Assembly (NCBI GenBank): GCA_002839645.1
Contig: PGYL01000002.1
Location: 62,001 to 126,000 of the forward strand
Direction of reading: 5' to 3'
From: Methanomicrobiales archaeon HGW-Methanomicrobiales-2
GTDB taxonomy: Archaea > Halobacteriota > Methanomicrobia > Methanomicrobiales > Methanoculleaceae
Length of the DNA: 64,000 nt
The notes beneath the pieces were generated by a model. It saw nothing but the letters and a program-made list of their open reading frames with translations, was not told the origin of the DNA and made no database searches. How positions within the stretch are numbered: position 1 is the stretch's first letter; each line of letters begins with the position of its first letter. A program made the position numbers and the translations under genes. Shown in pieces: positions 10,069 through 21,106 of this stretch.

Positions 10069-10269
10069 TTGAGGATCAGACGTTATAAATCCCCCATCTC
10101 GACGACCGCAAAACCGTTCAGGATAGTGCGGCGACTGCAGCGCAACCCGACCTACACCCCGCTCAGGACCAGCCCTGTGGCAAACGCCGCCGTGCTCGCG
10201 GCCCTCTCGGCGACATCCGCCATGTCGGGGCTGACCTTCGGGTTCTGCATGCGCCTCGTGGGGCTGTGA
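10069..10269 (+). CDS. Small hypothetical protein with C-terminal hydrophobic segment
   Basis: GGAGGAGG Shine-Dalgarno about 8 nt before a TTG start; MRIRRYKSPISTT..AVLAALSATSAMSGLTFGFCMRLVGL. Confidence 0.4.
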   Translation: MRIRRYKSPISTTAKPFRIVRRLQRNPTYTPLRTSPVANAAVLAALSATSAMSGLTFGFCMRLVGL

Positions 10270-10304
10270 GGCTTCCTCTCATCAACAACGGCTTTTTTAA
10301 TCCG

Positions 10305-10805
10305 TCATAGCCCGATGATGTCCATCACCCGGAGCCCGAACAGAACCATCCCCGACCGCAACGTGCCGAGGAGGTTGTTCCCCTCGATCGTGGTCGTGCC
10401 GTTCCGCATCGCCGCCCGGAACGTGTCAAACGGCCGGTCGGATGTCATGACATCCTCCACCGTCTCAGAATTAGTGGTCACCGTGACGATCGGGTTCGGG
10501 CAGCCCTTTGCATCGAACTGGACGATCTTACGGTCATGGAAGGTGATCCCCATGACCAGCACGCCGTCGGGGGACTGGACATAGAGGTTGACCTTCTCGC
10601 CCTCGAACGGCCCGGTCACCCATCCCGGCAGCCGGTCGGCGTACTCGTTGTAGGTCAGGGTATACTCCCTCATCGCAAAGAGGAGTTTCACCTCTTCCGG
10701 GCTCAGGTCGACGTTATCGACCACGAGCCCGCCCGTCCCTGCCACAAGCGCCAGCGCTGCGACGAGGAGGACGAGCGCTGTCCGCAGGGCCACCGTCACC
10801 GCCAT
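10305..10805 (-). CDS. Hypothetical N-terminally membrane-anchored or secreted protein
   Basis: N-terminal hydrophobic segment MAVTVALRTALVLLVAALALVAG, then a soluble domain. Confidence 0.65.
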   Translation of the reverse strand: MAVTVALRTALVLLVAALALVAGTGGLVVDNVDLSPEEVKLLFAMREYTLTYNEYADRLPGWVTGPFEGEKVNLYVQSPDGVLVMGITFHDRKIVQFDAKGCPNPIVTVTTNSETVEDVMTSDRPFDTFRAAMRNGTTTIEGNNLLGTLRSGMVLFGLRVMDIIGL

Positions 10806-11154
10806 CCTCCCGCCCGCTCCTCGCACTCCGGTGCGCCGGCTCCAGGAGTGGCGCTATATCCGGATCGGGCCCTCTGATAGCCTGTATGGGGATGCAAGTA
10901 GCAGTCGCACATGCCGTCTCTGAGGATGGATGGGGGAGTTCTGGTATTTCAGAATGTCTATCCGGACCAACAGTGAAAGGGGTGCCGGGGAGCATTTACC
11001 GTCCGGCCCTGCACCCCGCGACCCGATAGAGAGGGGGGCCGGGAGCCCTCCAGATCGCCCGCCGCATTCCGGGAGGGAAAGGGAGATATGACAGCACCTG
11101 CATGAAGGGTGTGCGAGCGTGGGACAGTTCTCGCGCGGAAGCGGACGGTGATCG

Positions 11155-12105
11155 ATGGGAGGGGACGATATCATCGAGGTGCGGGACCTCGAACATGCGT
11201 TTAACGACTTTACAGCGGTGCGCGGCATCAGTTTCACCGTCAGGAGAGGAGAGATATTCTCCTTCCTCGGCCCCAACGGTGCGGGAAAGAGCACCACCAT
11301 CAACATCTTAACGACGCTCCTCCCCGTCCAGAAGGGCACGGTGCGGGTGGCCGGCTACGACGTCGCACGGGAGCCGGGGAAGGTCCGGGAGGCCATCGGT
11401 ATTGTCTTCCAGGACGACGTGCTCGACCGGGACCTCACTGTCCGGGAGACAATGGAGTTCCACGGTCGGCTCTACTCCATCCCCCGCGAAGAACGGCGGC
11501 GGCGGATCGACGATCTGCTCCGGGTTGTGGAACTCGGTCCAAAACGTGACGAGCGGACGAAAAACCTCTCAGGCGGTATGAAACGCCGGCTCCAGATCGC
11601 CCGGGGACTGATGACCCGGCCGGAGGTTCTCTTCCTGGACGAGCCGACGCAGGGGCTCGACCCCCAGACACGGATGCGGATGTGGGAGTATATCAGGCAG
11701 GTGAACGAGGGCGGGACGACGATATTCCTGACGACGCACTACATGGAAGAGGCCGATATGCTCTCCGACCGGATCAGCATCATCGACCACGGCAAGATCG
11801 TCGTCTCCGGCACCCCGGGGGAACTGAAGAACACCCTCGGCGAGGACGTCGTCTATCTGGAGACGGCAGATGACATGAAGGCCCGGGAGAGTCTCCGGGG
11901 GGTCAGGGAGATTCGATCGGTCACGGAGTCGCCCCGCGGCCTCTCGATCACGATCTCGGCTGATGGGAGCCACTGCCTCCCCCGGATCGTCGATGTGGTG
12001 CGGGGTGCGGGGATCGGGATTTCGAGCGTGAACCTGAAAAAACCGACGATGGACGACGTATTTGTCTACTACACCGGCAGGGAATTGCGGGATGAAGGGG
12101 CGTGA
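11155..12105 (+). CDS. ABC transporter ATP-binding protein, DrrA-like
   Basis: GPNGAGKST, LSGGMKRRLQIARGL, VLFLDEPTQGLDPQ, TTHYMEEAD. Confidence 0.95.
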   Translation: MGGDDIIEVRDLEHAFNDFTAVRGISFTVRRGEIFSFLGPNGAGKSTTINILTTLLPVQKGTVRVAGYDVAREPGKVREAIGIVFQDDVLDRDLTVRETMEFHGRLYSIPREERRRRIDDLLRVVELGPKRDERTKNLSGGMKRRLQIARGLMTRPEVLFLDEPTQGLDPQTRMRMWEYIRQVNEGGTTIFLTTHYMEEADMLSDRISIIDHGKIVVSGTPGELKNTLGEDVVYLETADDMKARESLRGVREIRSVTESPRGLSITISADGSHCLPRIVDVVRGAGIGISSVNLKKPTMDDVFVYYTGRELRDEGA

Positions 12106-12947
12106 GTGCCATGGCATGGGAGTTCCTCACCGTCTACTGGCGCGAGATGATCCGGTTCGTCCGGTTCAGAACGCAGCTCTTCTCATCGCTCCTGCAGCCG
12201 GCGCTCTGGATGGCGTTTTTCGGTGTCGCAATGTCCTCGAACTTCAACCGGTTCACCTCGGCCGTTCCGGTCCCGCCAGGCGTCTTCCCGGTCGATTACC
12301 TCACCTTCATGGCCGCCGGGGTGATCGCGATGACGACCCTCTTTACGAGTCTCTTTGGGGGGATCAGTCTCCTCTTCGATAAGAACTGGGGATTGATGCG
12401 GGAGATGCTCGCAAGCCCCATGCCCCGGACCCACATCATGCTGGGGGTCAGCCTCTCGGGGATGACGAAGTCGTTCATTCAGGTGGCCATCATCATGGCA
12501 TTCGGGCTCCTCCTCGGGGTACAGTTCTTCCCCGGGTTTTCGGCCACGCAAATTGCCCTCTCGATCCTGGGTATATTCACGTTCGTCGGCGTTTTCTCGC
12601 TTGGGTTCCTCCTCTTCTCCTCAACCATCTCAATGCGTCTCGAGAGTCCGGAAGGGCTGCAGGGGATCATCACGCTCCTCACCCTGCCGCTCTTCTTCGT
12701 CTCGAACGCTCTCTACCCCATCCAGGCGTTCCCGCCACTCTTGCAGGCCCTCTCGATCTACAACCCGCTCACCCACCTGGTCAGCGGAGTCCGCTACTTC
12801 GCCCTCGGGAGCGAATTTTTCGCTGTCGGTGCCCGCTACTCCTACACAACGACCGACGTCCTCACATCGTTCGGTTACCTGGTGGTCTTTGCGACGGTGA
12901 TGTACCTCCTCGCCCGCCGGACGTTTGAGAAGGCGGTGGTGACATAA
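12102..12947 (+). CDS. ABC-2 type transporter permease
   Basis: 6-TM pattern, overlaps the ATPase gene by 4 bp; LFFVSNALYPIQAFPPLLQALSIYNPLTHLVSGVR. Confidence 0.9.
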   Translation: MSAMAWEFLTVYWREMIRFVRFRTQLFSSLLQPALWMAFFGVAMSSNFNRFTSAVPVPPGVFPVDYLTFMAAGVIAMTTLFTSLFGGISLLFDKNWGLMREMLASPMPRTHIMLGVSLSGMTKSFIQVAIIMAFGLLLGVQFFPGFSATQIALSILGIFTFVGVFSLGFLLFSSTISMRLESPEGLQGIITLLTLPLFFVSNALYPIQAFPPLLQALSIYNPLTHLVSGVRYFALGSEFFAVGARYSYTTTDVLTSFGYLVVFATVMYLLARRTFEKAVVT

Positions 12948-12964
12948 GGATAATCTCCTATGGG

Positions 12965-13849
12965 ATGGATGGCAGCATGACCATGCAGGGAACCGTATAT
13001 GCAGCGCTGGTCCTCGGTGTCCTCGTCGCTCTCACCGTTTTCTCCGGGTGCACCGGGGTGCCGGGCCTCGAGGAGACCGAGGAGTTCAACCAGACGGTCA
13101 CGGTGGAGCCCGGGAGCGGGGTGACCGTAATTAACAGAAACGGGGGCGTGAGGGTGAGCGCCTGGGATGAGGAGCACGTCGCCATTACCGCGGTCAAACG
13201 GACCACCTACGGCCGCGCCGAACTCGAGAAGGTCCGGATAGAGGTGGCGGAGGGCGACCCCCTCCGGATTGAGACGGTGCATACCGGGATAAATCCCCGG
13301 GTAGGCGTGGACTACACGATACACCTGCCGCCGACCGTGGTCCTGCAGCAGGTCGAGAGTTCGAACGGGCGTATCGATCTCTCCGGGGTGAGGGTGAACG
13401 GAACTGAACTCCGGACATCGAACGGCCCGATTCTCGTGGACGGAGCACCGGGTGGTGATCTCGCGGCAGCATCCTCAAACGGCAGGGTCGAGATGCGGGG
13501 GGTCGAGGGTTATGTTACGGCGACGACCAGCAACGGCGCCGTCACGGTGGAAGACTGTGGGGGAGTTCTGGAGTTACGGACATCGAATGGTGCCATCTCG
13601 GCCGGGATTCCTGCCGTCCGGGGAGATGTGACGATATCTTCAAGCAACGGCGCCATCACGCTCCGGCTTGCGGAGAGCCTGGACGCCGGAGTGGTCGCCA
13701 CCACCTCAAACGGCAGGATAACGGTCAACGATCTCGCGCTCCAGCTTGACGAGTCGTCGGGCACCCGGATCTCGGGCACGCTCGGCGACGGAGGGCCGAT
13801 GATCACCATCACCACCTCGAACGGGAATATCGACCTCTCAGGGATCTGA
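12965..13849 (+). CDS. DUF4097-like beta-helix lipoprotein
   Basis: Lipobox-like VFSGCTG; eight (T/S)SNG repeats at about 20-residue spacing. Confidence 0.75.
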   Translation: MDGSMTMQGTVYAALVLGVLVALTVFSGCTGVPGLEETEEFNQTVTVEPGSGVTVINRNGGVRVSAWDEEHVAITAVKRTTYGRAELEKVRIEVAEGDPLRIETVHTGINPRVGVDYTIHLPPTVVLQQVESSNGRIDLSGVRVNGTELRTSNGPILVDGAPGGDLAAASSNGRVEMRGVEGYVTATTSNGAVTVEDCGGVLELRTSNGAISAGIPAVRGDVTISSSNGAITLRLAESLDAGVVATTSNGRITVNDLALQLDESSGTRISGTLGDGGPMITITTSNGNIDLSGI

Positions 13850-13913
13850 CCGGCGGACCCTCCGTAACCTTTTATCCGCTCCGGACCAATCTTCGAGCAA
13901 CCGCTGATCCGCC

Positions 13914-14891
13914 ATGACACACCTTCTGTTCTTCACCGTCGCGGGGGTGACCTGTGCGCTCCCTCTTGCCGAGACCCGGCAGGTCGTCAGTATGGTGGAA
14001 CTCCGCCCGGATGCCGGTACGCGCAGGGGGGGAGCGGGGACCATGAACCTGCACGGCAGGACCGTTCCGGTCTACTCGCTCCGGAGACTTCTCGGGCTCC
14101 CTGATAGATCTCCTCTCCCCACCGACGTCCTCATCATCGCTCGAATGGGTCCGGACTGCGTGGCCCTCTGGGTGGACTCCGTGAAGGGGGTGCAGGAGAG
14201 CACGGTCTCTCCCCCGCCCGATGGCGCCACAAACTCTCCTCCCGGGGTGCTGCTGACCGAAGAAGAGACAGTGCTCATCTACGATCTCCCTGCGTTCCTT
14301 GCAGCAGAAGAGACCGGGCAGTTCCCCCTCCCGCCGGGCGTGGCCGGAACCGGCGGGGAGGAGCCGTCCTATGATCCCGGAAGAACCGGGGATATCCTCT
14401 CAGGCCGGGCGCGAGCGTTTGCCCGGCCGGAGGAGGAGCCGCGCGAGACACCCTTCTCGGAGATCCTCACGTTCCGGCTCGCCAACCGGGAGTACGCCAT
14501 CAAGACGCAGTACATCCGGGAAGTCTTCATCATTCGTGAGATCACCCCGGTTCCCGGGGTACCCGATTTCATTGCCGGGATCTGTGCCGTAAGGGGGGAG
14601 ATCATCTCCATCGTCGACCTCCGCACGCTCTTCTCGATCCAGAAACAGGGGCTGACAGACCTCAACCGGGTCATCGTTCTGACCGACGGGACGGTAACCT
14701 TCGGAATCCTTGCAGACTATATCACGGATATCGGGATCGGGCCAACCGACCAATTCTCTCCCGTAGACCCCGGCATGACGCCTATCGAACAGCGTTACCT
14801 ACTGGGCGCTGCAGACGGGCCGGTGATCGTCCTCGATGCGGCGGCGATCCTTGCCGATCCCGCGATGGTGGTAAACGAGACCAGAAGTTAA
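13914..14891 (+). CDS. CheW-like protein with two CheW domains
   Basis: Two CheW-like segments; second ILTFRLANREYAIKTQYIREVF..VPGVPDFIAGICAVRGEIISIVDLRTLF. Confidence 0.85.
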   Translation: MTHLLFFTVAGVTCALPLAETRQVVSMVELRPDAGTRRGGAGTMNLHGRTVPVYSLRRLLGLPDRSPLPTDVLIIARMGPDCVALWVDSVKGVQESTVSPPPDGATNSPPGVLLTEEETVLIYDLPAFLAAEETGQFPLPPGVAGTGGEEPSYDPGRTGDILSGRARAFARPEEEPRETPFSEILTFRLANREYAIKTQYIREVFIIREITPVPGVPDFIAGICAVRGEIISIVDLRTLFSIQKQGLTDLNRVIVLTDGTVTFGILADYITDIGIGPTDQFSPVDPGMTPIEQRYLLGAADGPVIVLDAAAILADPAMVVNETRS

Positions 14892-15018
14892 TTCCACCTG
14901 GGACCGACCGTTATGGAAAAATCCCTCCAATACCCGCCCCATTCAAGACAGATCATTATTTATCCCGGAGTGCGCATCAATTTATTAAGTCGTACAAGAG
15001 CGGGTGGAACAAAATAGC

Positions 15019-17400
15019 ATGTTCACATTTTTTTCAGACATGAAAGTCGGGACAAAGATCCTCGTCATCTGCCTATTTCTGGCGATCATCCCGACGCTTA
15101 TGCTTGGCATAGTGGCGTATACCAGTTCGAGCGGTGTGATCAACGACCAGATCGAGACGCTGCTTGAGACGCAGGTGCACGACGCGAAGGGGTGGACCAA
15201 CGATGTCTACAAACTCACGCGCAATAAGGTGAACAGCGATCTCAACGTTCTCCGGGAGAATTTTTACGCCCGGGGCACCCCCGAGGTCATCGACGGGAAA
15301 CTGACGCTCGTGAACGCCGGCGGCGATCCGTACGTCATCAACGATAACTTCGAGATCGTCGACCAGGTGCAGTCCCTGGTCGGCGGGGCAGCGACGGTCT
15401 TTCAGGTGTATGACGACAACGCTATCCGCGTATCCACAAACGTCATCGGGACCGACGGCACGAGGGCGGTTGGAACCGAGCTGACACAGAACGTCTATGA
15501 CGTTGTGGTGAACCAGGGGGAGACCTACTACGGGAGCAGGGACCTCTTCGGCAAGCGTTACGTCACCGCATACGAACCGATAAAAGACAGCCGCGGCAGG
15601 ACTGTAGGGGTCCTCTTCGTCGGGACAGAGGAGGAAGAGACGCTCGACGTCGTCAAGGCGAGCCTCCGGGAGACGGTCATCGGCAACAACGGCTATATGT
15701 TCGTCATCGACAGCAACGGCCAGCTACTCGTGCATCCGTCCCTTGAAGGAGAGAACTGGTCCAACGAGGATTTTGTCCAGGAGATGCTCGAAAACGAGGT
15801 GGGGATCATCCGGCATCAGGTCGACGGGACCGATATCATCGACGCCTACACCTACTACGAGCCGCTTGACTGGCACATTGTCTCGCGTGCCGAACTCTCC
15901 GACTTCACCGGACCGATAGATACCATAAGGAATACGATCATCATCGTCGTCCTCGCATCCATCGCCATGGGTGTCGCCATAGCCATCCTCTTCGGCCGCT
16001 CGATCTCCGACCCGTTGCAGCAGGTCGTGCTGATGCTCAAAGAGCTCCGCAACGGACATCTCTCCGCCCGGCTCAACATCAGGCGGAAGGACGAGATCGG
16101 GGTCATGGCTAAAACGATGGATGAGTTTGCCGGCGACCTCCAGACGAACGTCGTCGGGAACTTAAAGAAGATCGCTCTCGGTGAGTACGTCCGGGAATTC
16201 CCGGTCACCGATGAAGGCGATGAGATCCGCCCCGCGCTCGCGCTGATGGTCCAGTCCCTCGACCATCTCCATAAAGAGACGCTCAAACTCACGGACGCCG
16301 CCCGGGCAGGCGACCTCTCCATCCGCGGTGATGAAAAGGCGTTCCGCGGCGGATACCGGATGATCATCGCCGGGTTCAACAAGACCCTCGAGTCGATCAC
16401 CGAACCGGTGAACGAGGCGATGCGGCTCGCGCGATTCTATGCTTCCGGCGACTTTACCGCCCGGTTCGACGAGAAGATCCCGGTCGCCGGCGAGTTCGTT
16501 GCCTACCGCGACGCCCTCAATACCATAGGGATCGAACTCTCACGCCTGATGAAACTGATCAGCGAGGAACTCTACGAAGGTGTCTCGGTTCTCTCGCTCG
16601 CATCGAACGAGATCCTGGCGGTCACGACCCAGCTCTCCGCCGCCAGTTCCCAGACCGCCGCAACGGTGAACGAGACATCGGACTCGGTCGAGAGCGTCAG
16701 GAAGAAGACCGAACTGGTGAACCAGAAGACGAAAGGCGTCTCCGAGAAGGCAATGCGAGCGCTGGAGGTCTCAAAAGGCGGCCAGAAGTCCGTGCGCGAG
16801 ACCCTCGAGGGCATGAACCAGATCCAGCGAGAGATGGATATCGTCCGGATGAACGTCATCCGGCTCTCCGAGCAGAGCCAGGCCGTCGGCGAGATCATCG
16901 CGACCGTGACCGACATCTCCGAACAGTCCAACCTGCTCGCGGTGAACGCCTCCATCGAAGCCGCAAAGGCCGGGGAGTTCGGGAAAGGGTTTGCCGTCGT
17001 CGCAAACGAGATCCATAACCTCGCCGAGCAGTCGAAGAAAGCGACCTCAAACATCCGGGCCATCCTCACCGATATCCAGCAGGGGATCTCCTCGACCGCG
17101 GTCTCGACCGAGCAGGGGATCCGGTCCGTCTCGGATGCGGTCCGGCTGACAAACAACGCCCAGGAGGCGATAGAGGTGCTCGCCCGGTCGATAGCAGACT
17201 CCTCGCAGGAGGTCATCGAGATCGCCTCTTCGATCCAGACGCAGGCCTCAGGGGTCGACCAGATCTCCCGCGCAATGGAGAACATTCGCGACGCGGCACA
17301 GAAGAACCTCGAAACCACCCATAAGGCGGAGAAGACCGCCGAGGACCTGCACGAGCTCGGTGTTCGCTTAAAGAGGATCACCCAGCAGTACCGGGTCTAA
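15019..17400 (+). CDS. Methyl-accepting chemotaxis protein with Cache sensor and HAMP
   Basis: Two TM segments, Cache-like region, HAMP, MCP tip [42 protein letters not shown]. Confidence 0.95.
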   Translation: MFTFFSDMKVGTKILVICLFLAIIPTLMLGIVAYTSSSGVINDQIETLLETQVHDAKGWTNDVYKLTRNKVNSDLNVLRENFYARGTPEVIDGKLTLVNAGGDPYVINDNFEIVDQVQSLVGGAATVFQVYDDNAIRVSTNVIGTDGTRAVGTELTQNVYDVVVNQGETYYGSRDLFGKRYVTAYEPIKDSRGRTVGVLFVGTEEEETLDVVKASLRETVIGNNGYMFVIDSNGQLLVHPSLEGENWSNEDFVQEMLENEVGIIRHQVDGTDIIDAYTYYEPLDWHIVSRAELSDFTGPIDTIRNTIIIVVLASIAMGVAIAILFGRSISDPLQQVVLMLKELRNGHLSARLNIRRKDEIGVMAKTMDEFAGDLQTNVVGNLKKIALGEYVREFPVTDEGDEIRPALALMVQSLDHLHKETLKLTDAARAGDLSIRGDEKAFRGGYRMIIAGFNKTLESITEPVNEAMRLARFYASGDFTARFDEKIPVAGEFVAYRDALNTIGIELSRLMKLISEELYEGVSVLSLASNEILAVTTQLSAASSQTAATVNETSDSVESVRKKTELVNQKTKGVSEKAMRALEVSKGGQKSVRETLEGMNQIQREMDIVRMNVIRLSEQSQAVGEIIATVTDISEQSNLLAVNASIEAAKAGEFGKGFAVVANEIHNLAEQSKKATSNIRAILTDIQQGISSTAVSTEQGIRSVSDAVRLTNNAQEAIEVLARSIADSSQEVIEIASSIQTQASGVDQISRAMENIRDAAQKNLETTHKAEKTAEDLHELGVRLKRITQQYRV

Positions 17401-17411
17401 CACGACTGGCC

Positions 17412-19736
17412 ATGACCGGATCGGACGATGTATTCCGTGCCCGTCTCCTCGAGACGTTCCGCGAGGAGGCGGACGAGTACCTTGAGGCGATCACCGACGG
17501 GCTGATCGAGCTTGAGAAAGCGGGGCCGACACCTGAGCAGATCGAGTCGGTCTACCGCAGGATCCACAGCCTTAAGGGCGCGGCACGTGCAGTCAACCTC
17601 CGTGAGATCGAGTCTCTCTGCCAGAACCTCGAGACCATCTTCTCCCTGGTGAAACGGGGCGAGTACGCTCCCGGAGTGGACGACTTCGACCTCTTCCACC
17701 GGACACTCGCGGTCGTGAAGGCGCTTCTCCGCGGAGAGAGGCCGGACACATCGCCGACGGAGATAAACGGGGCGCTCCGGGCCATTCCCGGAGGGAAGAA
17801 GCCGGCCGAAGGGATCCGCGATGGCAGGACTGCCGGGAACGGCTCCCAGGATGGCCGGCAGGGCAAACGGGGTCCGGTCTTCCAGGAAACCCGCGCTCCC
17901 GACGCCCCGGGGGGTCGTAACAGTGGCGAACCGGCAGGACCGGGGCCGGATGGAGGCACGGTGCGGATTGCGGCCCATAAACTCGACCGGCTTACCACCG
18001 GGGCCGACGGTCTCCTCACGACACGGCTCTTCATCACGCAGCGGATACGGGAGCTTGAGGAGATGATGACCCGTTTTTCCCTCTGGCAGTGGAACCACTC
18101 TCAGGCATTCAACGACCTGCACCTGATCCGCAGGAAGGTATTCGGTGAAGAGAAGGCAGCGATACCCCCCGATCTGATCCTGCCGCTCCAGCGGGCGGTC
18201 GAGTTTCTGGAGTACAACCGGGAGTTCGTCACCTACCTGCAGCACGATCTCGCCACGCACCTCCGTGCCATGGAGATCGACCAGTCGGCACTCAAGGCGA
18301 GCACCTCCGAGATCTCCGATCTGATTCACGATGCCGCGTTGCTTCCGGCTTCAAGCATGCTCACGCCGTTCTCTGCGTTCGTGAGAGAGTTCTCCCGCAC
18401 CTCGGGAAAATCGGTCGACCTCACGATCGAGGGAGGGGAGATCGAGGTCGATCGACGTATCCTCGATTCGTTAAAGGAGCCCGTCATGCACCTTATCCGC
18501 AACAGTATCGACCATGGAATCGAGGATCCGGAGGTCCGGATCGCCCACAAGAAACCCGCCACCGGCTCCGTGCGGATCCGGGTCTTCCCCCGCTCCGGCA
18601 GCAGGGTTGGCATCGAGGTGGCCGATGACGGTGCCGGCATCGACAGCAGCGCGATCCGGAGAACCGCCGTCGAGAACGCCGTGATCACGAAGGAAGAAGA
18701 TGCGACCCTGACGGACAGCGAGGCGATCTGGCTCATCTTCAGGTCGGGAATGACGACAAGCCGGATCGTCACCGACCTCTCGGGGAGAGGGCTTGGGCTT
18801 GCGATCGTGGAGGATACCGTATCCCGCCTCGGGGGGGAGGTGACCGTCTCCTCGGCTATCGGAAAAGGGACATCCATCACCTTCTTCGTCCCGGTCAGGA
18901 TGGCCACCCTCCGCGGGCTGCTCGTCCGCTCCGAGAGGCAGGTGTACGTCCTCCCGATGCAGCAGGTCAAGCAGGTTCTCCGGGTGCGCCCCGACTCCCT
19001 GGTCCTCTCCAGGGGGCGACCGACGATCCGGCTCTCAGGGGAGACGGTCGAGGTCATCCAGCTCACCGGGGCCCTGGGTATCCCCCCGTCCGGTCCCGCC
19101 CCGGGGGAGACGCGCTTGAAGCCTCTCGTCATCATCGCATACGGGGCGGGACAGATCGCTTGCATGGTCGATGAAGTGATCCGGGTGCAGGAGATCGTCG
19201 TCCGGCCGCTCGGGAGCCAGCTCCGCTCGGTCCGAAGGATCGACGGTGCCGTGATCCTCGGTGACGGAAGTGTGGCGCTCGTTCTCGACCCCATCGAACT
19301 GATCCAGGACGCGATGCAGGCGGATCGGTCGGCACCTCTCCCGGTACTCCCGGGAGAGGCGGGGCGGCGGATCCTCGTCGTGGAGGACTCGGTTACGTCA
19401 CGAGTCCTGCTGCAGACAATTCTCGAACAAGCCGGATATCAGGTAGAGACTGCTGTCGATGGCATCGACGCATTCGCAAGGCTTAAGCAACATGAGTTTG
19501 ATATGGTCGTTTCAGATGTAGATATGCCCCGGATGAACGGTTTTACGCTCACCGAGAAGATACGTGCCGAAGGCCGGCAGTTTGCCGGGCTTCAGGTGGC
19601 GCTGGTCACTTCGCTCGACTCACCCGAAGATCGGGAGCGGGGGAAAGCGATTGGGGCGAACGCCTATATCGTCAAGAGCAACTTCGAGACGGGGGGCTTT
19701 CTCGAGGTGATCCGCCACCTGATGCGTCGCCGCTGA
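17412..19736 (+). CDS. cheA: CheA histidine kinase fused to CheW and C-terminal receiver (REC) domain
   Basis: Hpt RIHSLKGAARAVNL; HATPase MHLIRNSIDHGIE/GRGLGLAIVEDTV; CheW; REC ILVVEDSVTSRVLL..VVSDVDMPRMNGF. Confidence 0.92.
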   Translation: MTGSDDVFRARLLETFREEADEYLEAITDGLIELEKAGPTPEQIESVYRRIHSLKGAARAVNLREIESLCQNLETIFSLVKRGEYAPGVDDFDLFHRTLAVVKALLRGERPDTSPTEINGALRAIPGGKKPAEGIRDGRTAGNGSQDGRQGKRGPVFQETRAPDAPGGRNSGEPAGPGPDGGTVRIAAHKLDRLTTGADGLLTTRLFITQRIRELEEMMTRFSLWQWNHSQAFNDLHLIRRKVFGEEKAAIPPDLILPLQRAVEFLEYNREFVTYLQHDLATHLRAMEIDQSALKASTSEISDLIHDAALLPASSMLTPFSAFVREFSRTSGKSVDLTIEGGEIEVDRRILDSLKEPVMHLIRNSIDHGIEDPEVRIAHKKPATGSVRIRVFPRSGSRVGIEVADDGAGIDSSAIRRTAVENAVITKEEDATLTDSEAIWLIFRSGMTTSRIVTDLSGRGLGLAIVEDTVSRLGGEVTVSSAIGKGTSITFFVPVRMATLRGLLVRSERQVYVLPMQQVKQVLRVRPDSLVLSRGRPTIRLSGETVEVIQLTGALGIPPSGPAPGETRLKPLVIIAYGAGQIACMVDEVIRVQEIVVRPLGSQLRSVRRIDGAVILGDGSVALVLDPIELIQDAMQADRSAPLPVLPGEAGRRILVVEDSVTSRVLLQTILEQAGYQVETAVDGIDAFARLKQHEFDMVVSDVDMPRMNGFTLTEKIRAEGRQFAGLQVALVTSLDSPEDRERGKAIGANAYIVKSNFETGGFLEVIRHLMRRR

Positions 19737-19759
19737 CGGAGAGGACCAGGAGGACCGAT

Positions 19760-21079
19760 ATGGAAGAGAAGCGCAAGAGAACGGCAATGACCATTCTGGT
19801 GGTGGAGGATAGCCGGACGCAGGCTGAGCTCCTCCGCCATATGCTTGAGACGGAAGGATACGATGTTACCCTGGCGGCGGACGGCACCGAAGCAATGCGG
19901 CGGATAGGGGCCGGTCGGCCCGATGTCGTCCTGACCGACGTCATGATGCCCGGGATGGACGGGTACGAGCTCTGCCGCCGGATCAAGCAGGATTTCCCGG
20001 AGATCCCGGTCATCCTGGTCACCAACCTCTACGACCCCGCCGACGTGATGAGGGGGCTTGCATCCGGGGCTGACAGTTTCATCGTCAAGCCTGTCGACCC
20101 AGGGCACGTCCGCTCCCAGATCGAAGCCGTCCTCCAGACGCGAGAGATGCCCGACCCGGATGGTTCTTCCGCAGGACTGGAGGTCCCCTTCTCCGGCAGC
20201 ACCTATACCGTCGCCGCCGGAAGGCGCAAGATCCTCAACACACTCCTCTCAACGTATACCGTCGCGGTGACGAAGAACGCGGAACTCCAGGAGGCACAGG
20301 AACAGTTGCACTCCCTGAACGATCAGCTCAGGGATGCCGTGGAGGACCTCTCGCGCAGCAATGAGAGTCTTGCGGCGGAGAACCTGGAGCGGAAGCGCGT
20401 GGAGAAGGCGCTCGCGGATGCCAACAGGAAACTTCAGCTCATGGCGAGTATCACCCGCCACGACCTCTTAAACCAGCTCGCGGCGCTCCGGGGGTATCTT
20501 GACCTGGCGCAGATGTTGCGTGAGAGGGAACCGGCGAACGCGTGGCGCCATGTCGAGAGCGCCGGTGAGATAGTGAACCGGATCGACAATACCCTCCGGT
20601 TTACGGCCGAATACCAGAAAGTGGGGGCAACATCTCCCCTCTGGCAGGAGGTCAGAACGCTTGTGGGACGTTCGGAGAAGTATGTCTCCATGGGGACGGT
20701 AACCCTTGAAAACACCGTTCCGGCAGGGGTAGAAGTATACGCAGACCCGCTCATCGAGAAAGTCTTCTCAAACCTCATCGAGAACGCGCTACGCTACGGG
20801 GAGACGGTCACCTCCATCACTTTCAGCCTCAAGCGGGAGGGAGATGCATATGTCATCCTCTGTGAAGATGACGGCGTGGGGGTCTCTCCCGACGAGAAGG
20901 AGAAGATCTTTTCCTACGCGCACGGAATGAACACCGGTCTCGGGCTCTTCCTCGCGCGGGAGATCCTCGCCATCACCGGAATCACCATCCAGGAGACGGG
21001 AGAGCCGGGGAAGGGAGCACGGTTCGAGCTCCTCTGTCCGGCGGAGGTGATCCGTGCCCACGGCCAGCACACAGGATGA
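19760..21079 (+). CDS. Response regulator-histidine kinase (REC-HisKA-HATPase)
   Basis: VVEDSRTQAELL..VVLTDVMMPGMDGYEL; H-box ITRHDLLNQLAAL; GLGLFLAREILAITGI. Confidence 0.9.
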   Translation: MEEKRKRTAMTILVVEDSRTQAELLRHMLETEGYDVTLAADGTEAMRRIGAGRPDVVLTDVMMPGMDGYELCRRIKQDFPEIPVILVTNLYDPADVMRGLASGADSFIVKPVDPGHVRSQIEAVLQTREMPDPDGSSAGLEVPFSGSTYTVAAGRRKILNTLLSTYTVAVTKNAELQEAQEQLHSLNDQLRDAVEDLSRSNESLAAENLERKRVEKALADANRKLQLMASITRHDLLNQLAALRGYLDLAQMLREREPANAWRHVESAGEIVNRIDNTLRFTAEYQKVGATSPLWQEVRTLVGRSEKYVSMGTVTLENTVPAGVEVYADPLIEKVFSNLIENALRYGETVTSITFSLKREGDAYVILCEDDGVGVSPDEKEKIFSYAHGMNTGLGLFLAREILAITGITIQETGEPGKGARFELLCPAEVIRAHGQHTG

Positions 21080-21106
21080 GCACGACCGGCCGGGGGCTCG
21101 CTCCCG

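Noticed and set aside
13300-13849. Possible DNA repeat array or CRISPR-like periodicity
   Set aside because: Periodicity is codon-level repetition of the SSNG/TSNG protein motif, not identical DNA repeats with spacers
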